Assembly: GCA_000531095.1 (NCBI GenBank)
Contig: HG799472.1
Location: forward strand, 184,694-219,671
Direction: 5' to 3'
Length of the DNA: 34,978 nt
Source of the DNA: Gemmata massiliana
GTDB taxonomy: Bacteria; Planctomycetota; Planctomycetia; Gemmatales; Gemmataceae
A program made the position numbers and the translations under genes. Under the pieces are notes generated by a model that saw only the letters and a program-made list of their open reading frames with translations, was not told where the DNA came from and ran no database searches. Within the stretch, counting starts at the first letter, position 1. Every line of letters begins with the position of its first letter. Positions 24,753 through 34,587 of this stretch are shown here, one piece after another.

Positions 24753-27173
24753 TCACACGGCCGGAACCGCTCGCTTGCGCGCCTCCCACTCGTCGGGCGA
24801 AACGAGCACCTGGCGCGCGTTGCTACCGTTGAAGCCGCCGACGATGCCGTCTTCAGCCATGTAGTCGATCAACCGCGACGCTTTGCCGTAACCGATTCCC
24901 AGTGCGCGTTGTAGGAGCGACGTGCTGCCGCGCTGTTCGCGAATGACGATCTCCACCGCTTGCTCGTAGACCGGGTCACGTTCGCGGAGCTTCTCGCCCA
25001 CCTCGCCCCCGCTGTTCCCGGCTTCCACCTGGTCGCGGGTCTTGAGGTTGAGCAGTTCGCTGTCGTAAGAGGGCGTGTCGGTGGCGATCGCACCCGTCAC
25101 GCGCTCGATCTCCTGGTCCTCGACGAACGCGCCTTGTGCGCGGGTCAGCACGCCGGTCTGAAGGAACAGCATATCGCCCTTTCCGAGCAGCCGTTCGCCG
25201 CCCTTTTCGTCGAGCACCACGGCGCTGTCGGACCGGTTCGTAACGCGGAAACAGATGCGCGCCGGCATGTTCGACTTGATGAGGCCGGTCACGACGTCCA
25301 CGGTCGGTTTCTGGGTCGCGAGGATCAGGTGAATACCGGCCGCACGCGACTTCTGCGCGAGCAGGATGATGTTCCCTTCGATTTCCTTCTTCATCTTCAT
25401 CATCAGGTCGCCGACCTCGTCGATGACGATGACGATGTACGGCATTTTCCGCGGGATCGCCCGCAGTTCGTCCTCGCTGTCCGGGTTGACGCGACGGGCG
25501 ATCTCCTCGAACGGTAACTCGTTGTACGAAGCAATGTTTCGCACCCGGGCGCGGTGCAGCCACTCGTACCGCTCCTCCATTTTGTCCACGGCCCAGGCGA
25601 GGATCGCGTCGGCCTTCTTTTCGTCCTTCACTACGGGGGTCATCAGGTGCGGGATCTGGGCGTAGTCGCTCAGTTCGACCTTCTTGGGGTCGATGAGGAC
25701 CATCCGGCACTCGTCCGGTCGCCGCGTGAGGAGCAGGCTCACGATGATGGTGTTCAAACACACCGATTTACCGGTTCCGGTGCTACCCGCAATGAGCAAG
25801 TGTGGCATCGTCGCGAGATCGAACGCCAGCGGGCGCCCCTCGACGTCTTTGCCGATGAAGAGCGGGAGCTTGAATTTGCCCACTTTCGGCGTGGGGGCGA
25901 GTGCGCCGACGAGTTCCTTGAGTTGCACCGTTTGGCGGATCTCGTTCGGCACCTCGATGCCGACGGTGTTGCGTCCCGGCAGTGGGGCCACGACCCGCAC
26001 GCTCGCGACCCGGAGGTTGAGCGCGAGGTCGTCGGCCAGCGTGGTGACCTTGTTGAGTCGCATGCCGGTTTCGAGCGTGATCTCGTATTGCGTAATGACC
26101 GGGCCGGTGTGAATACCAACCACCTTCACGTTAAGACCGAAGTCCTGAAACGTTTTCTCAAGCAGAACGGCCATTTCGCGCAGTTTCTGCTCATGATCCT
26201 CGACCGGGAACGGCTCCGGGTCGTTGAGCAGTGAGAGCGGCGGAAGCTCGTACTCGATGTTCGAGAGCGGTTCGTCCGGCGGAGGGACCGCACGCAGAAG
26301 AGGTGCGAGTTTTGGCCCCGTATGAACGTGAATCGGGATGTCTTCGGGGTGCGTCTCTGGGGTTGTGTCTTCTTCCCCCGTTTCGAGGGACGATTCGGGT
26401 GGGATCGGCGAGCGAATCGGTGCAGGTGTTGCTGTAGAAACGGAGACCGAGGCGATCTTTGTGATCGGCGCGACGGACATCGTGGGAGCCGCAGACGAAG
26501 CGGTTTTTCGTACCGGGACGATCGAGAGAATGCCTTTCGCCAAGCTCAGGGCGCTGTGCCCGATGGCTTTTAACACCCTCGCGACACGGGTAATGATGGT
26601 TTCCATTCCGTCCGCCACGCGATCGTTGATCCACACCGCACCGCGCCACATCGCGTGAAGCACGACCCCGCTCACGCGCGCGAAAGAGACCACGATTCGG
26701 TCGGCTACGAGCACCAAACCGATGAGCGCGGACAGCGCTATGATCGCCAGAGCGATACTCGGTTCGGTCGCGTCTTCGAGTCCGAACCGAAGGTACGCAC
26801 CGACCGACCCACCGCGCCCGGCGACCGTCGGTGCGCGCAGCCCCAAACTGAACCAGTCCACACCGGTCGCGGCCGAAGTTGTGACGAGGCTCCAGCCGAG
26901 GACGCGCGAGGAGAGTCGAATAAGAGAGCGGTTCACGATGAGGAGCACGGCCACCGCGAACCAGCCCGTGAGGAGCACGAGCGCCGCCCAACCGAGCGGG
27001 TCGAGGAGCCACCCGGCCGCGATTTCGCCCCACGAACCGAAGAGATTCGGTTCGGAGGTCAGGGCGCGGGACGACCCGACCGCGACCGCCAACAAAGTGG
27101 CCACGGTCAAGAGAGTGATGACGAGCGCATCGACCCGCCACGACTGAACCGAAGGTGCGTTCTTTTCCGTCAT
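24753..27173 (-). CDS. ftsK: DNA translocase FtsK/SpoIIIE family
   Basis: An 806-aa membrane-anchored DNA pump that clears chromosome termini during segregation. The N-terminal 190 residues hold about four membrane segments ([18 protein letters not shown] first), then a Pro/Ser/Thr-rich linker. The motor has Walker A GSTGTGKS at residues 463-470 and Walker [11 protein letters not shown] at 580-589. The C-terminal gamma winged helix ([20 protein letters not shown]) is the part that reads KOPS-type polarity sequences on DNA. The ATG at 27173 is preferred; the frame continues 11 codons further to 27206. Most planctomycetes lack ftsZ, so this FtsK probably serves chromosome segregation rather than an FtsZ divisome, an inference from the clade. 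It is divergent from trmL. Confidence 0.95.
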   Translation of the reverse strand: MTEKNAPSVQSWRVDALVITLLTVATLLAVAVGSSRALTSEPNLFGSWGEIAAGWLLDPLGWAALVLLTGWFAVAVLLIVNRSLIRLSSRVLGWSLVTTSAATGVDWFSLGLRAPTVAGRGGSVGAYLRFGLEDATEPSIALAIIALSALIGLVLVADRIVVSFARVSGVVLHAMWRGAVWINDRVADGMETIITRVARVLKAIGHSALSLAKGILSIVPVRKTASSAAPTMSVAPITKIASVSVSTATPAPIRSPIPPESSLETGEEDTTPETHPEDIPIHVHTGPKLAPLLRAVPPPDEPLSNIEYELPPLSLLNDPEPFPVEDHEQKLREMAVLLEKTFQDFGLNVKVVGIHTGPVITQYEITLETGMRLNKVTTLADDLALNLRVASVRVVAPLPGRNTVGIEVPNEIRQTVQLKELVGALAPTPKVGKFKLPLFIGKDVEGRPLAFDLATMPHLLIAGSTGTGKSVCLNTIIVSLLLTRRPDECRMVLIDPKKVELSDYAQIPHLMTPVVKDEKKADAILAWAVDKMEERYEWLHRARVRNIASYNELPFEEIARRVNPDSEDELRAIPRKMPYIVIVIDEVGDLMMKMKKEIEGNIILLAQKSRAAGIHLILATQKPTVDVVTGLIKSNMPARICFRVTNRSDSAVVLDEKGGERLLGKGDMLFLQTGVLTRAQGAFVEDQEIERVTGAIATDTPSYDSELLNLKTRDQVEAGNSGGEVGEKLRERDPVYEQAVEIVIREQRGSTSLLQRALGIGYGKASRLIDYMAEDGIVGGFNGSNARQVLVSPDEWEARKRAVPAV

Positions 27174-27331
27174 TCGTCCCACCCCGAAGCCGCGCGCACT
27201 GCACAACCCACATTGTCATTCGTGGGACGCGCGCTCTGAACCCGAGATCGCGCCCGGAGCGGCTGGATTTTATGTTCGGCACGCGGATCTGCCGATACAA
27301 CACGCACGGCCGGAACAATCGGAGGAGTTGC

Positions 27332-27903
27332 GTGTTGCACGTAGCGCTGTGGGAACCGGAGATTCCGCCCAACACCGGGAACATTGCGAGACTGTGCGCC
27401 GCAACTGGCACGCGACTGCATTTGATCGGCCGCCTGGGGTTCAGGCTCGACGATCGATCGCTCCGACGTGCTGGACTCGATTACTGGCCCGCGGTCGACG
27501 TGGTGAGGCACGTCACGTTCGAGGACTTTGAGCGGGCGCTGTGTGGCGAAGGGCAACCTAACCCCCGGCCCCCTTCCCTAAAAAGGAAGGGGGAGCAGAA
27601 CCCTCGGCGGTTTTAAGCCCCTCCCTTCTTAGGGGAGGGGTTGGGGAGAGGTCGTCTGCATTTCCTCGCATCTGGTGTGTGGAAACACCCAACGAAAAAC
27701 TGTACACGCAGGCCGATTTCGTCGATGGCGACTGTCTGTTATTCGGGAGCGAATCGAGCGGGTTACCGCACTCGGTGCGCGAGCGCTTCGCCGAGCGGTT
27801 GATTGGCATTCCGATGCCGACCGGAGCCGTGCGGAGCCTCAACCTCGCGACGGCTGTTGGGATCGTTCTTTACGACGCCCTGCGTCGACTGCACGGGTGG
27901 TAG
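27332..27903 (+). pseudogene. trmL: tRNA (cytidine34-2'-O)-methyltransferase, interrupted by a repeat
   Basis: A SPOUT-fold enzyme that 2'-O-methylates the wobble base of certain leucine tRNAs. The start is GTG 27332 (or TTG 27335) after GGAGGAG at 27321-27327, giving [20 protein letters not shown], then [20 protein letters not shown] and [11 protein letters not shown]. At about 27554 the coding sequence runs into the stem-loop repeat (27554-27655) and stops at 27616. The second half continues in another frame after the repeat: RIWCVETPNEKLYTQADFVD, then GDCLLFGSESSGLP and the SPOUT knot motif PTGAVRSLNLATAVGIVLYD, ending at 27903. Both halves together are a full-length enzyme. A -1 step anywhere between 27562 and 27614 would join them. 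Confidence 0.85.
27554..27655. repeat. Composite poly(G/C) stem-loop repeat inside trmL
   Basis: Two modules: a hairpin cccccttccctaaaaaggaa (27569-27593) and a GGTTTTAAGCCCCTCCCTTC module (27609-27651), same order as in the mcsB-vanZ copy. It lies in a variable connector of the SPOUT domain. Confidence 0.8.
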
Positions 27904-28117
27904 AATCGGACCAGATTTGTTGAGTTGTGGGAACGTTCGGGCGTGTTCAGAGTGACACGGCGCCGGCAAAACGTTTGGATAGGCGGAGCGATAAAAATTC
28001 GGAGCGCGGCGCTCGGAACGCGAACCTGAAAGCAAAAGAATGTAGACCGCTCGTCTCAATCTTTTTGCCTTCAATTGAGTGCCCGATTGCCGTGCTTGGT
28101 GTTTGAATGAGGTGCGG

Positions 28118-28429
28118 ATGGCTCGCGAGGTGGTAGCGTTCTCGGCCGTTGAAGATTTGGCCGAATTCGTTCACTCGGTGTTGTGCGATAAGGATGCGCT
28201 CGATCCCGCCCAGGCCCCACTATTCCGCACGCCACTCAAACGCGGCGGACGGGTGTGCGGGCTCGTGTTTCACGTTCAGGGGCCGCGCTTACTGCGAACG
28301 AGTGCCGTGTGGTCGAGTGACGACGGGCGCATCATCTTCTATGACTCTTCGGGCTTACGTTTCCAGGAAATCACGCTCAGCGAAAGTCCGCTCATGACCA
28401 TCGAACGCGAGGTCCAGAACGCGGAATGA
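28118..28429 (+). CDS. Small unknown protein, 103 aa
   Basis: It begins MAREVVAFSAVEDLAEFVHS at the ATG at 28118, preceded by GAGGTG, and the longer frame from 28079 lacks a ribosome binding site. It has a helix, then a beta-rich region GRVCGLVFHVQGPRLLRTSA and VWSSDDGRIIFYDSSGLRFQ. No motif that I recognise; it is soluble. Its stop lies 15 bases from the stop of the convergent redoxin gene. A real gene by ribosome binding site and layout, function unknown. Confidence 0.7.
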   Translation: MAREVVAFSAVEDLAEFVHSVLCDKDALDPAQAPLFRTPLKRGGRVCGLVFHVQGPRLLRTSAVWSSDDGRIIFYDSSGLRFQEITLSESPLMTIEREVQNAE

Positions 28430-28444
28430 CCGCGTTCCGTTCGT

Positions 28445-29071
28445 TCACTCGTCGTCATCCTTCTTGTCGAACCGAATTTTGCAGCCCGCCGCGGCAGGAG
28501 TTTCGGCGGGTGCTGCTGTTTTGCCCGCGAGAGCGCCTTTCACGGCTTCCTCAACGAATTTCACCTTCGGTTCGCCGCTCGGCTTGTCATCGAACGCGCC
28601 CATGTAAACCACCTTGCGGTCCTTGTTCAGCACGAAACACTCGGGCGTGAACATTGCGCCGTAGGCGATCGCGGTCTTCTGTGACGGGTCGTACAGGTAC
28701 GTGAAGCCGAATTTCTTCTTGGTGGCTCGCTCTTTCATGGCGGGTAGAGCGTCCGCTTTGCCGGTGTTCACGTTGATCGCCACGAATCCCACTTTGCTCT
28801 CGGCCTTGTTGCACTCTGCTGCGAACGCGATCAGTCGATCTTCGTAGCCCTCTGCAACGATGCAACTGTTGCAGGTGAACACCACAACAAGCACGTCCTT
28901 GTCTTTCCAGTCCGCGATCGCGTGCTTCTTGCCGTCCGTGCCTTCGAGTTTCTCCCAGGTCGGAGCTGCGTCGCCAATATTGAGCTTCTTGTTGTACTTT
29001 CCGGCGTTGATGGGCGCTGTCACTAGCGCGCAGGTGAGCACAGCGAAGAGGAGCCGCGTGAACAGCGTCAT
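28445..29071 (-). CDS. Secreted redoxin (AhpC/TSA, thioredoxin fold)
   Basis: A 208-aa protein. A signal peptide occupies residues 1-23 (MTLFTRLLFAVLTCALVTAP, cleaved after INA). The thioredoxin-fold domain begins near KLNIGDAAPTWEKLEG; its active-site loop is TCNSC with Cys67 and Cys70. A cis-Pro region (MFTPECFVLN) and KVGFVAINVN follow as in the family. The C-terminal 25 residues are Ala/Pro- and Asp/Lys-rich. It likely acts in the periplasm as a thiol-disulfide or peroxide-linked reductase; substrate unknown. The ATG at 29071 has GAGGG five bases upstream. Adjacent genes give no pathway hint. Confidence 0.88.
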   Translation of the reverse strand: MTLFTRLLFAVLTCALVTAPINAGKYNKKLNIGDAAPTWEKLEGTDGKKHAIADWKDKDVLVVVFTCNSCIVAEGYEDRLIAFAAECNKAESKVGFVAINVNTGKADALPAMKERATKKKFGFTYLYDPSQKTAIAYGAMFTPECFVLNKDRKVVYMGAFDDKPSGEPKVKFVEEAVKGALAGKTAAPAETPAAAGCKIRFDKKDDDE

Positions 29072-29121
29072 AATGCCCTCGCATTGTTGGTGAATCGCGC
29101 CCGTTCGCGGAGCGAAGGGCG

Positions 29122-30087
29122 TCACACCTTCTTCAGATACGTCGTTCCGGTATCCACGTGTTCGAGCGTCGAGGAACGGCAGAGACCGACGAGGGCGGGT
29201 TGATCGGCCGGGGCGTGGAACTCGCAGATGCCGAAGAACTGGTCCTGCAGGAACCGCAGGATTTGTGAGACCAAAAGCTTGGCGAGCCCCTGCTTTCGCA
29301 AGTCCTGGCGCACCTGTACGTCGAGGATGCCGGCCGACGGAAATCCCCAGCGCCAGCCGTACCCTTCGAGTTCCCACACGATCGCGCGGGCTGCGATGAA
29401 GTTGCTCGCGAGCTTGTCGACCACGCGGAACTCGACCGGGTCCAGCGTGCCCCAAACACACTCGTGCCACCAACTCGGCACACCCGCGGCACGCATCACC
29501 TGTGTTTCGTACCGCTTACGCAGCATGCTGAACCGCGCGTCCGGGATCGACAGCGGGGAGTCCAGTTTCTTCTGGAACACGAGGGTGGTGCCGGCCGGTT
29601 CGTAGCCGAGCGACCGAAAGAACGGGTCCGCGGCGGGGTCCGATGCGAGGAACCCCGGGCAGTTCGTGCCGCCGTACAACCCGAATCCGAACGGGCAGTA
29701 GGGCCACACCGGACCGGCGCGAAGGGTCGTTGCGCCGCGTTTGGTCAGGTATTCTTCGCACTTACGCACGAGATCGGTGCCGATCCGCTTCCGGCCGACC
29801 CCCGGGCGCACCGCGACCGAGCAGATGACGCCGTGTGAGTAATCGAGCGCGCTGAGCTCCTCGTTCGGCCCGAATCCGGCCAGCGCGTAGCCGACGATAC
29901 GGTTGTTGTCCGCTTCGTCGTAAGCGACGATCAGTCCGTCGTGATCGAAGTACGGCTTGGAGAACACCCACCGTTCGAGTAGCGCGGGCGTGCGCAGCGG
30001 GAAACTCCCGCGGGCCGTGTGCGACTCGTTCCACACGTCGGCGAGGGCCGGCGGATCAGTGTTGCGAAATCGACGAAAGGCAATCAC
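29122..30087 (-). CDS. GNAT acetyltransferase with two tandem domains
   Basis: A 321-aa cytoplasmic protein. The first GNAT unit (residues about 1-150) has VIVGYALAGFG-like strand (RIVGYALAGFGPNEELSALD), then SVAVRPGVGRKRIGTDLVRK, the acetyl-CoA pyrophosphate loop (R-x-x-G-x-G-like RPGVGRKRIG). The second unit (about 170-318) ends with GILDVQVRQDLRKQGLAKLL, again a GNAT loop in degenerate form (RQDLRKQGLAK). Tandem GNAT domains occur in mycothiol synthase and similar enzymes, but most are uncharacterised. Substrate not predictable. Its upstream region has no strong ribosome binding site, so the start is the best guess. Confidence 0.85.
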   Translation of the reverse strand: MIAFRRFRNTDPPALADVWNESHTARGSFPLRTPALLERWVFSKPYFDHDGLIVAYDEADNNRIVGYALAGFGPNEELSALDYSHGVICSVAVRPGVGRKRIGTDLVRKCEEYLTKRGATTLRAGPVWPYCPFGFGLYGGTNCPGFLASDPAADPFFRSLGYEPAGTTLVFQKKLDSPLSIPDARFSMLRKRYETQVMRAAGVPSWWHECVWGTLDPVEFRVVDKLASNFIAARAIVWELEGYGWRWGFPSAGILDVQVRQDLRKQGLAKLLVSQILRFLQDQFFGICEFHAPADQPALVGLCRSSTLEHVDTGTTYLKKV

Positions 30088-30186
30088 GGACGGCTCTCGC
30101 GGTCCGCCGGGGAGGAACGGCGGCGGTGGACGGATTACGCAATACTATAGGGGGAGCCACGGCCCCGCAAGCCAACGGAGCGTCCC

Positions 30187-31413
30187 ATGCTTCGCTTTGT
30201 TTTCTGCCTTTTCCTCGCTCTCGTTTTTACACCCCCCGTACCCGCCGGCGATTGGCCCCAACTCCACGGCCCGGCCCGCGACGGGCACGCGGCCGAAACC
30301 AAGCTCAACTGGGACTGGCCCAAAACGGGCGTACCGTTGGTGTGGAAGGTGGACGCCGGTAGCGGATGGGCGGGGCCGGTCGTCAGCGGCGACAACCTCA
30401 TCCTCTTTCATCGCGTTGACGACGAGGAAATTATCGCGTGCCTTAACCCCACCACGGGCAAGGAGAAATGGAAGGTCGCGTACCGCACGAAGTACCGCGA
30501 TGACTTCGACTTTGATAACGGCCCCCGGGCAACGCCCACGATCGTCGACGGGACCGTGTTTGCGCTGGGAGCCAATGGCGATTTTACTGCGGTGGAACTC
30601 GCGACCGGCAAAAAGATCTGGTCGCGCAACCTGATGGACGACTACAAGCCGGCGAAAGGGTTCTTCGGCGTCGCGTGCTCGCCGCTCGTGACGCAAAAGA
30701 AGGTACTTGTGAACGTTGGAGCTAGAGGGGCGGGCATCGTGTGCTTCAACGCGACCGACGGAAAGGAAGTCTGGAAATCGACCAACGACGGCGCCAGTTA
30801 CTCGTCACCCACGACCGCGGAGATCGACGGTCAACCGACTGCCGTGTTCCTCACGCGCGCGGGATTGCGCGTTCTCGACCCTGCCACGGGTAAATCGTTG
30901 TATGACTTCGCGTGGCGCCCGCGCGACAGCAACAGCGTCCAGGCTGCGATGCCGGTCGTATGGAAGGACGAAATCTTCCTTACGGTGTCGTATGCCACCG
31001 GTGCCGTTCTACTGAAGGCGCAGAAGGGCGAAGTGACCGACGTGTGGTCGAACGATAAGTCGCTATCGAGCCAGTACAACACGCCGGTCCGCGTGGGTGA
31101 TTACCTGTACGGTACTCACGGCCGCTCCGATGTCGGCAACGCGCAAATGCGGTGCATCGAGTGGAAGACCGGCGAAGTCAAGTGGAGCGAGGCGAAGTTC
31201 GGCGTCGCCTCCCTGATCGCGGTGGATGGTGGGGTGCTCGCGCTGAACGAAAACGGCGAGCTGGTGCGGTTCGACGCTTTACCCGACGGCTACAAGGAAC
31301 GCGCCCGCTCGCCCCTCCTCACGAAACCAACCCGCCCGGCCCCGGCGCTTGCGAACGGCCTGTTCTACGCCCGCGACGGCAAAACGCTCGTCTGCGTGAG
31401 CCTGAAGAAATAG
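30187..31413 (+). CDS. PQQ-like beta-propeller secreted protein
   Basis: A 408-aa protein with a signal peptide (MLRFVFCLFLALVFTPPVPA, cleaved near AG-DWPQ). The mature protein has at least six PQQ-binding-like propeller blades with the typical tail motif, for example ACLNPTTGKEKWKVAYRTK, then AVELATGKKIWSRNL and VCFNATDGKEVWKSTNDG. The opening DWPQLHGPARDGHAAE is the usual start of the planctomycete group. It resembles BamB in fold, but without the BamB lipobox, so it may be a sugar- or protein-binding exported protein. GGAG precedes the ATG by seven bases. Its stop lies 7 bases from the convergent rhodanese gene. Confidence 0.88.
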   Translation: MLRFVFCLFLALVFTPPVPAGDWPQLHGPARDGHAAETKLNWDWPKTGVPLVWKVDAGSGWAGPVVSGDNLILFHRVDDEEIIACLNPTTGKEKWKVAYRTKYRDDFDFDNGPRATPTIVDGTVFALGANGDFTAVELATGKKIWSRNLMDDYKPAKGFFGVACSPLVTQKKVLVNVGARGAGIVCFNATDGKEVWKSTNDGASYSSPTTAEIDGQPTAVFLTRAGLRVLDPATGKSLYDFAWRPRDSNSVQAAMPVVWKDEIFLTVSYATGAVLLKAQKGEVTDVWSNDKSLSSQYNTPVRVGDYLYGTHGRSDVGNAQMRCIEWKTGEVKWSEAKFGVASLIAVDGGVLALNENGELVRFDALPDGYKERARSPLLTKPTRPAPALANGLFYARDGKTLVCVSLKK

Positions 31414-31420
31414 GGCGGGG

Positions 31421-31795
31421 TTACTTCTCTGTGGGAAGCCCCTTTTCGGTCCACGCGCGCCAGCCGCCGTCCATGCTGATGACGTTCGTGTAACCCATCT
31501 GCTGAATCGCGTCGGCCGCGAGCGCGGACCGGAACCCACCCCCGCAGTACAGTACGAGCGGCGTTGTGGGGTCGGGAATCTTCGCCTCGATGTCGCGTTC
31601 GATGACGCCCTTACCCAAGTGGACCGCGCCGGGAATGTGCCCGGCGGCGAACTCGCTCTCTTCTCGCACGTCCACAAGTGTGAACTTCTCGCCCGCCGCT
31701 TGGCGCGCACGCACGTCGTCGATCGTGCATTCCTTCACGCGCGTCTTCGCATCGGTCACGATCTTCAGGAACCCGGGTGCGTGTTGCTTGGCCAC
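31421..31795 (-). CDS. Single-domain rhodanese
   Basis: A 124-aa sulfurtransferase-fold protein. The start is GTG 31795 (VAKQHAPGFLKIVTDAKTRV) with AAGGAG seven bases upstream; the frame reads further upstream to 31882 but without support. The motif VDVREESEFAAGHIPGAVHL at 41-60 and the active loop LYCGGGFRS (Cys84, Arg89) are as expected for an active single-domain rhodanese, which moves sulfane sulfur by a Cys persulfide. No sulfur-related neighbour; the physiological acceptor is unknown. It converges on the propeller gene. Confidence 0.9.
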   Translation of the reverse strand: MAKQHAPGFLKIVTDAKTRVKECTIDDVRARQAAGEKFTLVDVREESEFAAGHIPGAVHLGKGVIERDIEAKIPDPTTPLVLYCGGGFRSALAADAIQQMGYTNVISMDGGWRAWTEKGLPTEK

Positions 31796-31946
31796 GAGAA
31801 TGCTCCTTACGCGAAGTTCGGATTGCTGCGATCTCTGCCGCTCACCCACTCGTATAGCCCTCGCTCGTGCCGTGTCACGCAAAAAGCGCCGAACGCGGGC
31901 ACGACGCCGGTCACGACTGTTTTGCGGTTGCAGTCACGTAACGAAC

Positions 31947-31973
31947 GCGGGCCGCTGACAATCAGCGGCCCGC
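31947..31973 (-). terminator. Perfect GC-rich hairpin
   Basis: Arms gcgggccgctga (31947-31958) and its reverse complement (31962-31973) form a 12-base stem with a three-base loop. It lies four bases past the stop of the small minus-strand ORF ending at 31978. No U-tract follows, so termination is inferred from stem strength and location. Confidence 0.55.
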
Positions 31974-31977
31974 ACGG

Positions 31978-32238
31978 TCACACGCGGAGGCGGTTGAGTA
32001 ACGTTGTTGCGGGTAAAGATCGAAGGAATACGACCCGTTGAACGTCTCGCGGCAGAATCAGTCGTGCTCGCCATCGCCGACCGTAAAGTTCCGGGCGGCA
32101 CGTCATAAAATAGATAAGTTCGAGCGGAATCAATGTTGCCGCGAATGCCGTACACGCAACCGCTGTCGTCCAGTGTGGCCCTCGTCGTTTTTGCGTGGGC
32201 TTCGGAAGGGAAGGTCGAATCGGTCTATTTCGCAACAT
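31978..32238 (-). CDS. Small unknown membrane protein (tentative)
   Basis: An 86-aa reading frame from the ATG at 32238: a basic N-terminus (MLRNRPIRPSLPKPTQKRRG) followed by one membrane segment, TTAVACTAFAATLIPLELIY, and a basic tail. The positive charge before the segment suggests the N-terminus stays in the cytoplasm. No family recognised and no clear ribosome binding site; the perfect hairpin just after its stop is the main support. The frame is open upstream to 32397 but loses any protein-like character. Confidence 0.4.
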   Translation of the reverse strand: MLRNRPIRPSLPKPTQKRRGPHWTTAVACTAFAATLIPLELIYFMTCRPELYGRRWRARLILPRDVQRVVFLRSLPATTLLNRLRV

Positions 32239-32527
32239 GTACCCGCGAAGCAACAGACCGGCTGCAACGCTCGTTCGCTCGCGCTCTGGTGGGTCGCGCG
32301 ATTGGGGGCGCGGGGGCGGTGGCGACCGGCTGCGCTCGACACGCGCGAGAAACCGGCGGTCGTCGGGCGGTATGGGGAACCCCGGGGGCTCGGACACGGC
32401 ATTTCCCTCAATGAGATGAAGTGATAACCGGGAAGCCGCCGCATCAATCCTACCCGCTCTCGCCGCGAACCGCTACGCTCACATCACGACCTCAACTCCA
32501 ACCCTTTCCCACTCTCAAGGCGAACCC
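32239..32527. other. Intergenic region upstream of xylA
   Basis: These 289 bases contain no convincing gene or hairpin. An AAGGCGA tract before the xylA ATG is the probable ribosome binding site. No operator or xylose-regulator site could be recognised. Confidence 0.3.
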
Positions 32528-33841
32528 ATGTCGTTCTTCCCGGACGTCCCGAAAATCAAGTACGAGGGACCGGACAGCACGAACCCGCTCGCGTACCGGC
32601 ACTACAACCCGGACGAGATCGTCGAAGGTAAGTCGATGCGCGACCACCTGCGGTTCGCGGTGAGCTACTGGCATACGTTCCGCGGTACCGGCGGCGACCC
32701 GTTTGGCCCCGGGTGCGCGGTCCGGCCGTGGGAAGACGGCACCGACTCGCCCGAGATGGCTCTCAAGCGCGTGGAGGTCGCGTTCGAGTTCATGGAAAAG
32801 CTCGGCGTGCCGTACTACTGTTTCCACGATCGTGACATCGCGCCCGAAGGCGCGAATCTCACGGAAACGAACAAGATCCTCGATTCTGTGGTGAAGAAGC
32901 TTAAGGAGGCGCAGGGGCGCACCGGGATCAAGCTCCTGTGGGGTACCGCGAACCTGTTCAGTAACAAGCGTTTCGTCCACGGTGCGAGCACGAGCAGCAA
33001 CGCGGACGTGTTCGCGTACTCCGCGGCGCAGGTGAAGAAGGCGCTCGAAGTGACGAAGGAACTCGGCGGCGAGAACTACGTGTTCTGGGGCGGGCGCGAG
33101 GGGTACATGACCCTCTGGAACACCGACCTGAAGCGCGAACTCGACCACCTCGCGAAGTTCTTCCACATGGCGGTCGAATACAAGAAGAAGATCGGGTTCA
33201 CCGGCCCGCTCCTGATCGAGCCGAAGCCGCACGAGCCGACCAGTCACCAGTACGATTTCGACTGTGCCCACTCGCTGGCGTTCTTACGCGCCAACGGGTT
33301 AGAGAAAGAGTTCAAGTTCAACGTCGAGACGAACCACGCAACGCTCGCGCGCCACACGATGGGCCACGAACTCGAGTACGCGAGCATGAACGGGATGCTC
33401 GGCTCGATCGACGCGAACCGTGGCGATGCGCTCCTGGGCTGGGACACGGACCAGTTCCCGACGGACCTGTACGTGACCGCGCAGGTGATGCTCATCGTGC
33501 TGAACCAGGGAGGCATCGGGGCCGGCGGGATGAACTTCGACGCGAAAGTGCGCCGCGACAGTTTCGAGCCGGTGGACCTGTTCCACGCCCACATCGGGGG
33601 GATGGATGCGTTCGCCCACGGGCTGAAGATCGCCGCTGCCATCCGCCGAGACGGTACGCTGAAGGACATCGTGAAGCAGCGCTATGCGTCTTGGGACTCT
33701 GGTATCGGAGCGGACATCGAGAGCGGTAAGGTGAAGTTCGAGGAGCTCGAAGCGTACATGCTGAAGAAGGGCGACGCGGCCCCGAACGTCTCCGGGCGCC
33801 AAGAACTTATCGAAAATGTGCTGAATCGTTACCTACGATAA
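32528..33841 (+). CDS. xylA: Xylose isomerase (class II)
   Basis: A 437-aa cytoplasmic enzyme that interconverts D-xylose and D-xylulose (and often D-glucose and D-fructose). Length and N-terminal extension match class II enzymes. Active-site residues visible: His100 and Asp103 (YYCFHDRD), a metal-ligand Glu231 and Lys233 in [16 protein letters not shown], Glu267 and His270 in [12 protein letters not shown], Asp295 in GSIDANRGD, Asp306 and Asp308, and Asp338 in GMNFDAK. The start is ATG 32528. No xylB, transporter or regulator lies beside it, so it may be part of general sugar metabolism rather than an inducible operon. Confidence 0.97.
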   Translation: MSFFPDVPKIKYEGPDSTNPLAYRHYNPDEIVEGKSMRDHLRFAVSYWHTFRGTGGDPFGPGCAVRPWEDGTDSPEMALKRVEVAFEFMEKLGVPYYCFHDRDIAPEGANLTETNKILDSVVKKLKEAQGRTGIKLLWGTANLFSNKRFVHGASTSSNADVFAYSAAQVKKALEVTKELGGENYVFWGGREGYMTLWNTDLKRELDHLAKFFHMAVEYKKKIGFTGPLLIEPKPHEPTSHQYDFDCAHSLAFLRANGLEKEFKFNVETNHATLARHTMGHELEYASMNGMLGSIDANRGDALLGWDTDQFPTDLYVTAQVMLIVLNQGGIGAGGMNFDAKVRRDSFEPVDLFHAHIGGMDAFAHGLKIAAAIRRDGTLKDIVKQRYASWDSGIGADIESGKVKFEELEAYMLKKGDAAPNVSGRQELIENVLNRYLR

Positions 33842-33850
33842 CGCATCTTA

Positions 33851-33889
33851 CCTTTGGGATCGCGAACATTCGGTTCGCGGTCCCAAAGG
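33851..33889 (+). terminator. Strong terminator hairpin after xylA
   Basis: 17-base arms (33851-33867 and 33873-33889) with one G-U pair and a five-base loop, ten bases past the xylA stop. The left arm starts with CCTTTGGGATCGCGAAC. There is no long U-run after it, but the stem alone is very stable. Confidence 0.75.
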
Positions 33890-34587
33890 AAATCTCGGGC
33901 TTCGTTTTCTAAGCGTTTCAGGAAACTGCTGATCGCTGAGTTGATCGCGTTAGGCATTTCGAGCAATTCCCGGCGTTAAATCTTGCTGAAGCTACACTTC
34001 TGGCGGTGGCGCTGGATCGCGATGTCGGTGTGATTTCAGACAACTCCACCACATGAAAAAACGGGATCGAGGGAATGGGGAGCGATGTGCGGATTCGTGA
34101 AAATGGCGTCATTTGGGGCGAAAATTGGTTCGGACAAATGGAAAATGTGAAATTTAACTCGCGATCCGAAACTATGACTGCGAAAGTCTTTACTCAGTTC
34201 TTGCCCCAGTCTCTAATGAGATAATCTTGGCAACCTCTGTTCGAGTCCCTATACCTCAGTCTTCCCAGCGAAGTGGGTTTGTTTTGGCGGGACCGCGTGT
34301 TCCGCGTCCGTCGGTGAGCCAACACTCCTAGAACCAGGGCACGAGCCACAAGTGGCGCCCGCGAGTACGGGCGAGTGGGGCGTTTCGCTTCCCGATCGGA
34401 AAAGGTTACATTGGTTAGCTCGATCGGGCTGAGTGTTGTTTGGTTGGGTGCGTGATCGGGCTGAGTTCTGGTTGCTCGAATGGGTTCGCGGCGAGGGGTT
34501 TTTGACTCAAGTGTGAATTTTGGCCGCCGGAATCGCTGGGATCAAAGAGAGTTCGGTGGGATCTGCGAGAAAGTTTTTTCGGGGCGG

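Noticed and set aside
27574..27593. Programmed -1 frameshift at the A run (CTA AAA AGG) in trmL
   Set aside because: The slip would leave a mismatch in the second codon, and the run belongs to the repeat rather than to the gene; an indel or plain disruption is simpler.
33918..34112. Short frames after xylA; plus-strand fragment ending LLAVALDRDVGVISDNSTT looked like the tail of a PIN-type protein
   Set aside because: There is no start, no ribosome binding site and only about 35 residues; resemblance too weak to call even a remnant.
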